From assembly GCA_012797725.1 (NCBI GenBank), contig JAAZON010000112.1, positions 1-10,211 of the forward strand: a stretch of 10,211 nucleotides of DNA, in the 5' to 3' direction. Below the pieces are notes generated by a model that was not told where the DNA came from, did no database searches, and saw only the letters and a program-made list of their open reading frames with translations. This document shows, piece after piece, positions 1 to 5,882 of the stretch (position 1 is its first letter; each line of letters begins with the position of its first letter). Origin of the DNA: SAR324 cluster bacterium. GTDB taxonomy: Bacteria; Bdellovibrionota; UBA2361; JAAZON01. The position numbers and the translations under genes are program-made.

Positions 1-1
1 C

Positions 2-1753
2 AACCAGGTTGAAATAGCAAAGAGCCAACTTCTACGAATTACTTGCCGGCAGGGAAATTTCATATTCTCGGATGGAGAGTGGAAGAAACTAGAGCATACA
101 GGGAAAACACTCCGGGAGCATTATGGCAAACTCCCCTCAATTCTTTCATTAATCACAAAGGAGCAGTTTCAGACAATCACTGAAGAGGCAGATACCGCTG
201 TCCTCATACAGGGAATTGCTGGTTCTGGAAAGACTACTGTTGCACTTCATAGGCTTTCATGGCTTTTACATGAAAACAACTCTGAACTGAAAGAAGAAGA
301 CTGCATAATTCTTGTTCTTAGCAAGTCTTTAAAAGCCTACATCCAAGATTCACTTCCCGCTCTCCAAATCTTCAATGTTCCCGTGGCGACGCTACAAGAT
401 TGGGCATTTGAAATAATTCGCAACATTCCCACAAAGAGACCAGATGTTGAATCATGGCAGCGGCCTGAAGAGCGATGCCCTGCTGGCATAGGTCGTTTGA
501 AACGCTCTTTTGCCATGTTGAAAGCGCTCGAACTTTATGCACGAAAGCAAAGTGAAGAATTGTATAAATATCTTGCTCTAAAACTCCCATGGGATGCCCT
601 TCCTAGTGGTATAAGAAGCATATTTGACAAGTACGTAGACATAAGAGTCGCTCCCGGATTACTGCTTGAAGAAGTTTCAGAATCTATCAGTCTTGCTAGT
701 CAAAGAGTGGATTCATCGCATTCACGCTCCTCAGGTCTAAGCCAAGCAATGTGCATCATATCGGAACAAAGGGGCAAACTTGGTGATTTATGCGGAGATC
801 TACTAGAGATTCTTTCTCACCCTAAACCCATTATTGAATTCGATGAAACAAAGCTTATCGATGAGGAGCTTGTTAGACAAGCCTACGAGCGCAGTTTGAG
901 AAACTTCAGCCAGGGCTTTATCGATTCTCAAGATGACGCACTTCTTATTCGATTATTTCAGATGAAATTTGGAGGCCTGCCAACAAAGGAGGGGGGCGTG
1001 CGTCGTTATGGGCATGTAATTGTTGATGAAATTCAGGACTTAAGTCCTATTGACATAGAGAATGTTATTGGAGCTGTCTCGGATCTTAAAAAACTTACAC
1101 TTGCAGGTGACATACAACAAAGAATAGACGATAGTGCGAATTTCCCTGGTTGGGAGAAACTTAAGGAAGATATGCTTTTTAAGGACTCTATCCCCCATTT
1201 TGTTACTTTAAACGTCAGTCATCGCTCCACGCTACCCATTATGCGACTTGCAGATCATGTTCAACGACAAAGACTAGTGAAAGAAGGACGGCATGGGCGA
1301 GTGCCAATATTCTTCAAGTGTCGTTCTGAATCTCAAGGTATAAAGTCAGCAATTAACTGGCTAAAAAAGGCTGAAGAAAAGTACCCTACCGCAATTACTG
1401 CGGTGATTTGCGCAGATGAAGAGCAGGCGCGTCAAATCTTCAAATACTTAAAACCATCATTTGGACACTCACTACGTCTAGGCACACAAGATTCTTTTTC
1501 TTTCGAAGAAGGAATACTTGTCACAGATATTAAGCAAGTCAAAGGCCTAGAATTTTGCAATGTCTTGATTTGGAACCCATCAAAGAACAAATTCCCAGAC
1601 AATGAGATTAGCAGGAACATGCTTTATGTCGCAATTACAAGAGCGGAAGAAAATCTCTGTATTGTAAGCTGGCAAACCCCGTCTCTTCTCCTTCCAACTA
1701 TGGGCTCTAAGCTGCTCCGCTGGGTCGATCTCACGTCTCCAGAGGAAGAGTAA
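2..1753 (+). CDS. SF1 (UvrD/HelD-like) DNA helicase, 5' truncated
   Basis: The reading frame is open from base 2 to the TAA ending at 1753, giving 583 visible residues; the true start is left of the window. Superfamily 1 helicase motifs appear in order. A Q-motif-like TKEQFQTI lies at visible residues 52-59. Walker A GIAGSGKTT is at 71-79, with the P-loop Lys at 77, followed by ALHR as in HelD proteins. Walker B DEIQD starts at 342, followed by motif III LAGDIQQRI, a SHRST motif IV region, DIKQVKGLEF (motif V) and YVAITRAEEN (motif VI, Arg547). These motifs predict ATP-driven translocation on single-stranded DNA. More than 70 residues precede Walker A, which suits HelD/helicase IV (an N-terminal extension; HelD recycles RNA polymerase) better than UvrD/Rep, where Walker A is near the N-terminus. 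The HelD assignment is tentative because the diagnostic N-terminal arm is not visible. A GTG at 383 is internal and is not the start. The gene converges on the flagellar-side genes and probably belongs to a different unit. Confidence 0.88.
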   Translation, partial: NQVEIAKSQLLRITCRQGNFIFSDGEWKKLEHTGKTLREHYGKLPSILSLITKEQFQTITEEADTAVLIQGIAGSGKTTVALHRLSWLLHENNSELKEEDCIILVLSKSLKAYIQDSLPALQIFNVPVATLQDWAFEIIRNIPTKRPDVESWQRPEERCPAGIGRLKRSFAMLKALELYARKQSEELYKYLALKLPWDALPSGIRSIFDKYVDIRVAPGLLLEEVSESISLASQRVDSSHSRSSGLSQAMCIISEQRGKLGDLCGDLLEILSHPKPIIEFDETKLIDEELVRQAYERSLRNFSQGFIDSQDDALLIRLFQMKFGGLPTKEGGVRRYGHVIVDEIQDLSPIDIENVIGAVSDLKKLTLAGDIQQRIDDSANFPGWEKLKEDMLFKDSIPHFVTLNVSHRSTLPIMRLADHVQRQRLVKEGRHGRVPIFFKCRSESQGIKSAINWLKKAEEKYPTAITAVICADEEQARQIFKYLKPSFGHSLRLGTQDSFSFEEGILVTDIKQVKGLEFCNVLIWNPSKNKFPDNEISRNMLYVAITRAEENLCIVSWQTPSLLLPTMGSKLLRWVDLTSPEEE

Positions 1754-1824
1754 ATAGAAGGAAGGCCAAAAAAACAGAGTTAAAGATCTAAACTACTTGA
1801 CCTAATAATCCAACGATCTGCTTC

Positions 1825-2175
1825 TTACTCGTAGCTCGCAGTAGTCGGAGTAGACGCTGGAACAACAGGTCGACAGAGTGGGTTATATGGATAAGAAGGA
1901 TTATTAAAATATGGCCAGCAAGCTTCGCATTGTTTATTACACAAATTAGGATTTGCATTCCCTTCGCAACATCCCAGTGTCCCACCGAGGGAGTCACAAT
2001 TTGCTTTCATCCAGGCGCATTCATTACCTCTTTCGCATGCTATACGATCCAAGCGATCAACTATTTTATTGCAATCTGTAGGATATGAGTCCTCAGCTTT
2101 CTTTTGAGCAGCAACTGCCACCGTTACGCAAAGGACAGCAAAGAGAAAAACAAAACCTAATTTCTTGATAGTCAC
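1825..2175 (-). CDS. Small secreted cysteine-rich protein
   Basis: This gene encodes 116 residues from a GTG start preceded by a G-rich stretch (GGGGGA, 4 bases upstream) that may be the ribosome binding site. The N-terminus looks like a Sec signal peptide: a short basic start (MTIKK), a hydrophobic core at residues 6-22, and an A-x-A type cleavage site near residues 20-23. The single Cys16 in the core has no proper lipobox, so signal peptidase I is more likely than lipoprotein processing. The mature part has ten cysteines (35, 47, 53, 60, 69, 70, 79, 83, 86, 101), including a CC pair and a CxxxCxxC cluster. This suggests five disulfides in an oxidising compartment, or less likely metal binding. 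The C-terminal tail is rich in Pro, Ser and Thr. I do not recognise the family. A sigma-28-like element lies just upstream, so co-expression with late flagellar genes is possible but unproven. Confidence 0.72.
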   Translation of the reverse strand: MTIKKLGFVFLFAVLCVTVAVAAQKKAEDSYPTDCNKIVDRLDRIACERGNECAWMKANCDSLGGTLGCCEGNANPNLCNKQCEACWPYFNNPSYPYNPLCRPVVPASTPTTASYE

Positions 2176-2204
2176 AATTCCCCCATAAAAAAGATTACTA
2201 AAAA

Positions 2205-2219
2205 ATAATTCGGAATTAT
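2205..2219 (-). terminator. AT-rich inverted repeat plus T run after the 138-residue gene
   Basis: Read on the minus strand, a perfect 7-base inverted repeat (ATAATTC, one central C, GAATTAT) is followed at once by a run of T. It lies about 28 bases after the stop of the 138-residue gene. The form fits an intrinsic terminator, but the stem is nearly all A-T and would be weak. It overlaps a sigma-28-like promoter reading of the same bases, so the two explanations compete. Confidence 0.35.
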
Positions 2220-2234
2220 CTAGTTATTACTTTA
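2207..2234 (-). promoter_or_regulatory. Candidate sigma-28 (FliA-type) promoter of the secreted Cys-rich gene
   Basis: On the minus strand, TAAAG (from 2234) is followed 16 bases after TAAA by TCCGAATT. The known FliA/SigD consensus is TAAA, 14-16 bases, then GCCGATAT, so the -35 core and the CCGA core match but the last bases of the -10 do not. The start of transcription would fall near 2200, leaving a leader of about 25 bases before the GTG at 2175. Nearby fliA makes the match attractive. The region is very AT-rich, so a chance match is possible. Confidence 0.3.
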
Positions 2235-2247
2235 AGCTTTTTTTTCG

Positions 2248-2664
2248 TTAATCATTTAGAGGCAATTTATTTTCTGCGTATTTTCCGAAGCGATCTTCCA
2301 TCACAACGTTGATGCTCCACATTTGATTTCCACAATCGTCATTAATACGCCCAAAATCAAAAAAGGTGCCACTTTTTCTCTCATAAAAACTTTGAGCTTC
2401 CACAAAGGTCATTAACTCAACGCTGTCTAGGCTCTCCATCCGATATCGAGAAAAATAGATTGACATGATAAGTGTATCTGATTCACTAATCCAAAGTTCA
2501 ACAAGATAGGGGCGCCCATCACTACATAAGCCCCTTGCCCAGCCAATATCTTTATCTCCACTTTTCAACATCGATGTTCGTGAATCTCGAAGGCTAAAGT
2601 CTGGCTCTGGAAAGTACAGTTCTTCCTCATTGAGACTTCGATCTTGAAATGATGGACCAGTCAT
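2248..2664 (-). CDS. Hypothetical protein, 138 residues
   Basis: I do not recognise this protein. It has 138 residues, with no signal peptide and no membrane segment. The first 50 residues are acidic and polar (LNEEELYFPEPD near residues 11-22). The middle (residues 51-75) alternates hydrophobic and polar residues, as in beta strands (PYLVELWIS, TLIMSIYFSRY), and the end is rich in Asp, Asn and Lys. The pattern suggests a small alpha+beta cytoplasmic protein. The ATG at 2662-2664 is the only usual start in the frame after an upstream stop, but it has no evident Shine-Dalgarno sequence. The gene stands alone between the kinase gene (103 bases upstream) and the secreted Cys-rich gene (73 bases downstream). 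It may be read through from the flagellar operon or have its own promoter; none is clear in the 102-base gap. Confidence 0.6.
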   Translation of the reverse strand: MTGPSFQDRSLNEEELYFPEPDFSLRDSRTSMLKSGDKDIGWARGLCSDGRPYLVELWISESDTLIMSIYFSRYRMESLDSVELMTFVEAQSFYERKSGTFFDFGRINDDCGNQMWSINVVMEDRFGKYAENKLPLND

Positions 2665-2766
2665 CTGAGTGTAACTTTCTAAATGCGAAAAGATCTAAAC
2701 ATTCCCCTTATAAGAAAAATAGGATATCAGAATATAGGAGCTATTCAAGTTTTGCATTAAATCGTT

Positions 2767-3942
2767 TTATTTTATAAAATCGATTTTCTCTGTGGGCAAG
2801 CTTAGCGTAAAGGTTGTGCCGTGTCCTATCTGAGACTCGACGCGAATGCTCCCGAAATGAAGCTCTATGATTCGTTGAACTACAGTAAGACCAACTCCAA
2901 GACCATCTGAGTCTCGCCTTCCTGCGCTACCTCGCCCGAAGAAGCGAAAGACATCTTTCAATTCATCTTGTTCAATTCCAGGGCCATTGTCTTGGATAAT
3001 TATCTCTGCAAAACGTGCAATACTACGCTTCACAAAACCCGTGCATTGAATGTTAATGACAGTTTCTGCCTTATCATTATATTTTACCGCATTGCCTATA
3101 AGATTTATGAAAACACGACGAAGCAACTGATCATTTCCCCATATTGTTGGAAGATCTCCAATGATGAAATTAATGTCATGCATCTCATCGAAGTTCATGT
3201 CCTTTATAACCTCTTCAATAAGAGGTCCGATTACAACAGGTCCCATTGTGGCTGCTTTTGAACCAAGCTTAGCAAATTCATACATAGCCTGGACGATTTC
3301 CGTAAGCCTCTGAGACGATGAAAGGGCACGCTGTAAAACCGAGGCAAACTGCTCACTAATCTCGTTTCTATATCTGTCGAGAAGAAAGTCTAGTTTCATA
3401 ACCACCCCGCCCAGTGGTCCTCTAATATCATGAGCCACAGTTGCACTGAATTCATCAAGTCTTCGGTTCTTTTCTTCCAATAAGATGTTAGCTTCTGTCA
3501 AACGTGCAATCAGTCTTGTGTTTTCCTCCTGGAGCTTCCGAATCCACATAATTCCTCTGACCACATGTGCAATCTCAGCCCTATAATTCTCGTGCTCCAT
3601 GAAACATTTTTCGACACCGGCCTCATAAAGTTCTGAAATAAAGCCTGGGTTTGCTTCGCTTTCTATGAGGACCAAGGATGGAGAGTATTCTTTGACCTTT
3701 GCTGACTGAACCAGTTCTATGACTTTGGGTGCTACCAGCCTGTAGTCTACGATAGCAACATCGATTTCATCATTATTCAACAGGGCTTGGTAATCATCGA
3801 TGTTTTTTGCTTTCAGAAACTGAGTTCCAGGCATTCTCTCGTTTATGACTTCAGCGATCTGAGAAATATCACTGTCATTGGTACTGAAGATCAGAACCCT
3901 GCCATTTTTAATGGCTATATCTACTTCGACACCTTCCATCAT
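2767..3942 (-). CDS. Soluble histidine kinase with degenerate N-terminal receiver domain
   Basis: This gene encodes 391 residues without membrane segments, so the kinase is cytoplasmic. Residues 14-130 have the receiver fold pattern, with an Asp at the phospho-acceptor position (D66 in VAIVDYRL). The acidic pair expected after strand 1 is replaced (VLIFSTND), and the strand-4 Thr and strand-5 Lys are not evident, so it is probably a pseudo-receiver. A coiled coil at about 131-168 leads to the HisKA H-box FSATVAHDIRGPLG with phospho-acceptor H171. The ATPase domain follows: N box with N280 and N284 near NLIGNAVKY, G1 DNGPGIE at 318-324, F box FRFFGRG at 332-338, and G2 GLGVGLT at 347-353. All catalytic boxes look intact. 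Transcription reaches it 14 bases after the fliA stop, with two adjacent ATGs (3942 and 3939) and only a weak ribosome binding site. The position suggests flagellar or chemotactic control, for example phosphorylating a flagellar response regulator; no partner regulator is in the window. Confidence 0.9.
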   Translation of the reverse strand: MMEGVEVDIAIKNGRVLIFSTNDSDISQIAEVINERMPGTQFLKAKNIDDYQALLNNDEIDVAIVDYRLVAPKVIELVQSAKVKEYSPSLVLIESEANPGFISELYEAGVEKCFMEHENYRAEIAHVVRGIMWIRKLQEENTRLIARLTEANILLEEKNRRLDEFSATVAHDIRGPLGGVVMKLDFLLDRYRNEISEQFASVLQRALSSSQRLTEIVQAMYEFAKLGSKAATMGPVVIGPLIEEVIKDMNFDEMHDINFIIGDLPTIWGNDQLLRRVFINLIGNAVKYNDKAETVINIQCTGFVKRSIARFAEIIIQDNGPGIEQDELKDVFRFFGRGSAGRRDSDGLGVGLTVVQRIIELHFGSIRVESQIGHGTTFTLSLPTEKIDFIK

Positions 3943-3956
3943 TTAACTCAGTTGTC

Positions 3957-4706
3957 TTAAACAGCCGCCCGCAAATAGTTTTTCAAACGAATTAATGCCC
4001 GTGAACGAATTTGAGAAGCACGAGATTCTGTAACACCCAAAATCTCCCCTATCTCTTTCAAATTGAGTTCCTCGTAAAAATAAAGACTAATAACAAGCCT
4101 TTCCTTTTCTGGTAGTCTGTCCAGAGCGCGGGCAATAAGTCCTACCTTTTCTGAACCCAATAACTTGTTGAGAGGATCTTGAGATTTGCTTGGCAACCAA
4201 TCGTCTGCATGGAAGCGCTCTTCACCATGACCAAATCCAAGTTCTTCAAAACTTAACATTACAATACTACCTACTTCTCCAAGCATTTTTTGAAGCTCTT
4301 CCACGCTGAGTCCCAGCTCGGTTGCCACTTCCTCATCAGTAGCTGCACGGCCAAGTTTTTGCTCCATACGCTGGTATGCAAGCTCAATTCTATGAGATTT
4401 AAAGCGAAGGGAACGAGGCAACCAGTCCTGAGAACGAAAACTATCCAGGATAGCACCTCTAATTCTAAATTGTGCATATGTCGAAAAATTGGTTTCGTGT
4501 TTTGGATCGTATTTCTTCAAAGCATCAACGAGTCCAATTATGCCTGAATTAAGCATTTCGCGAAGATCCACGTCTTTAGGCAAACGGCCCGAGAGTCTAT
4601 GCACCACTTTTTTAACTAGGGGAAGATAAGCCTTGATAAGCTCTTCCTTTTCTTGATCATCAACTTGTTTATAAGCTTCGACAGCCGAGCGTTTAGGCTT
4701 TACCAC
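3957..4706 (-). CDS. fliA: Flagellar RNA polymerase sigma factor FliA (sigma-28)
   Basis: This gene encodes 249 residues, the usual size of FliA/SigD/WhiG-type sigma factors, which recruit RNA polymerase to late flagellar and chemotaxis promoters. Region 2 spans about 24-95: LVKKVVHRLSGRLP, then the conserved GIIGLVDALKKYDP, FSTYAQFRIRGAILDSFR and DWLPRSLR, typical of FliA. Region 3 covers about 103-155, with DEEVATELGLS. Region 4 is at about 185-245, with helix-turn-helix LNLKEIGEILGVTESRASQI at 214-233. Start: GTG at 4706, with GAGGAG 7 bases before it. The upstream ATG at 4713 is in the frame of the preceding gene, which overlaps this one by 14 bases. No FlgM anti-sigma gene is in the window; FlgM usually controls FliA until the hook is finished. 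Confidence 0.96.
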   Translation of the reverse strand: MVKPKRSAVEAYKQVDDQEKEELIKAYLPLVKKVVHRLSGRLPKDVDLREMLNSGIIGLVDALKKYDPKHETNFSTYAQFRIRGAILDSFRSQDWLPRSLRFKSHRIELAYQRMEQKLGRAATDEEVATELGLSVEELQKMLGEVGSIVMLSFEELGFGHGEERFHADDWLPSKSQDPLNKLLGSEKVGLIARALDRLPEKERLVISLYFYEELNLKEIGEILGVTESRASQIRSRALIRLKNYLRAAV

Positions 4707-4926
4707 TGTTCATCTCCTCATTTGCACACAAAATTTTCAAGACAATGCGGCTGATAATTCCAATGACTATTATTGCAGCGCATGCTCTGTATGCGATGGT
4801 AATAGTCCTTGCTTCGCCCATAATTCCAGCACCTATTATCACTATTAAAGCTAAAAGTGACACGCCTGCTGTTAATTTGTGAATATATGCGAAGTTTACC
4901 TTCTTTTTAAGTTTCTTAACGGTCAC
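4693..4926 (-). CDS. Two-pass membrane miniprotein between flhG and fliA
   Basis: This gene encodes 77 residues with a strongly basic N-terminus (KKLKKK at 4-9). Two hydrophobic segments lie at about 18-37 and 43-65, separated by a short turn around GEART. By the positive-inside rule the N-terminus is probably cytoplasmic, with a hairpin in the inner membrane and a short charged C-terminal tail. The GTG start at 4926 has AGGA 7 bases upstream, inside flhG. The gene overlaps the flhG end by 11 bases and the fliA start by 14 bases. That double overlap with good ribosome sites is strong evidence of a real, coupled gene rather than a chance frame. I do not recognise the family. Its place suggests a role in flagellar assembly or control of FliA or FlhG at the membrane, which is inference only. 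In Bacillus the small membrane protein SwrB lies after sigD, but no resemblance is evident. Confidence 0.75.
   Translation of the reverse strand: MTVKKLKKKVNFAYIHKLTAGVSLLALIVIIGAGIMGEARTITIAYRACAAIIVIGIISRIVLKILCANEEMNSGKA
4714..4719 (-). promoter_or_regulatory. Ribosome binding site fixing the GTG start of fliA
   Basis: GAGGAG on the minus strand lies 7 bases before the GTG at 4706 and inside the end of the upstream membrane miniprotein gene. It supports the GTG start and suggests translational coupling of the two genes. Confidence 0.75.
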
Positions 4927-5866
4927 TGCTCATTCCTGCATCAAGTAGTTGTTTGAAGAAAAACTGCATCCCTCCCTTGACCCTACTATTTATAAAGTCT
5001 TCATCGATCTGGCTACTTATCGCTCTAATACATCTGGCCGCTTCTGAACTTGGAAAGCACAGCATCAGCGACGTTTGACTCATGATTGCTTCATTTACAA
5101 CATCTGAGCTCGCAATATAACCCAAATAATTCAGCTGCACGGGTAAAAATCTAGAAACACAGCGATATAACTTCTTGAAAGCTACAATTCCTTCTGAATC
5201 TGAGCTTACATCATTCGCAATTATCGACACCTTCCTTTCCCCGTAGCTCTGTGAAAGAATCTTAATTAGCGCATAAGCATCAGTCAGGGAGGTTGGCTCA
5301 TTATTGATAATGCAAATCACCTCAGCAGCAGCACTGTTGAAGTACATGACATCTTGGCTAACCCCAGCTCGAGTATCTATCAGTAAATAATCATAAGAAT
5401 TGCTTAATGACTCTACTGCATCCATCAATAGGAGCTTCTCATCGCTTCCCAAATCGCATATAGATTCAACGCCACTTGCTCCGGGAATTATTGAGATCCC
5501 TTCAGGTCCGGAAATAATTATCTCTTCGAGACTTTTGTTCCCATTTAGCAGGTCTTCAATAGTGTATGTTGGCTTAACTCCCAACATTATGTTTATGTTG
5601 GCAAGTCCTAAATCAGCATCTAAAACAAGAACGCTTCTTCCCATTTGCGCCAATGCAATTGCAGTGTTCAAAACAGTATGGGTTTTTCCAACACCACCTT
5701 TGCCACTGGTGAAACTAATTACCCGGGTAATACCAGCCATACTTCGTCTACTCCTTTTTGAGACCTCAATTGGAAAGGCTCTTTGCCTTTTATTAAATGT
5801 CTTTACTCCCTTAGATTTTGATTCTTTCATCACTTCCCAAGACTCAAGCTTTTTTGTAAAAAACAT
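4916..5866 (-). CDS. flhG: FlhG-type MinD-like ATPase (flagellar number/placement regulator)
   Basis: This gene encodes 316 residues (or 304 from the internal ATG at residue 13). It has a SIMIBI-class MinD fold: deviant Walker A SGKGGVGKT at 54-62 with signature Lys56 and P-loop Lys61; the switch motif DADLGLANINIML at 83-95; and Walker B LLIDTRAG at 161-168. The C-terminal stretch MQFFFKQLLDAGM (300-312) looks like an amphipathic membrane-targeting helix, as in MinD and FlhG. FlhG proteins set flagellar number and position, usually by acting on the GTPase FlhF and on flagellar gene regulators. Odd points: flhF is not present upstream, where flhA follows directly, and the 42-residue basic N-terminus has no DQAxxLR motif. 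The first ATG lies 17 bases after the flhA stop without a clear ribosome site; the second ATG, after GGGAAG, is an alternative start. The end overlaps the next gene by 11 bases. Confidence 0.92.
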   Translation of the reverse strand: MFFTKKLESWEVMKESKSKGVKTFNKRQRAFPIEVSKRSRRSMAGITRVISFTSGKGGVGKTHTVLNTAIALAQMGRSVLVLDADLGLANINIMLGVKPTYTIEDLLNGNKSLEEIIISGPEGISIIPGASGVESICDLGSDEKLLLMDAVESLSNSYDYLLIDTRAGVSQDVMYFNSAAAEVICIINNEPTSLTDAYALIKILSQSYGERKVSIIANDVSSDSEGIVAFKKLYRCVSRFLPVQLNYLGYIASSDVVNEAIMSQTSLMLCFPSSEAARCIRAISSQIDEDFINSRVKGGMQFFFKQLLDAGMSSDR

Positions 5867-5882
5867 GCATTAAAACAACTAG

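Noticed and set aside
383..1753. GTG at 383 as the start of the helicase
   Set aside because: The frame is open upstream to base 2 and carries the Walker A motif at 212-238, so 383 is internal.
1754..1824. Bidirectional terminator between the converging helicase and Cys-rich genes
   Set aside because: Only a 5-base AGATC/GATCT pairing with a long loop was seen and no T run follows on either strand.
2665..2766. Sigma-70 promoter before the 138-residue gene
   Set aside because: TTGAAT and several TATA-like stretches occur on the minus strand, but no pair has a convincing 16-18 base spacing; AT-richness explains them.
5400..5873. Plus-strand open frame of 157 codons opposite flhG
   Set aside because: It lies wholly antisense to a well-supported gene and has no recognisable motif or ribosome site.
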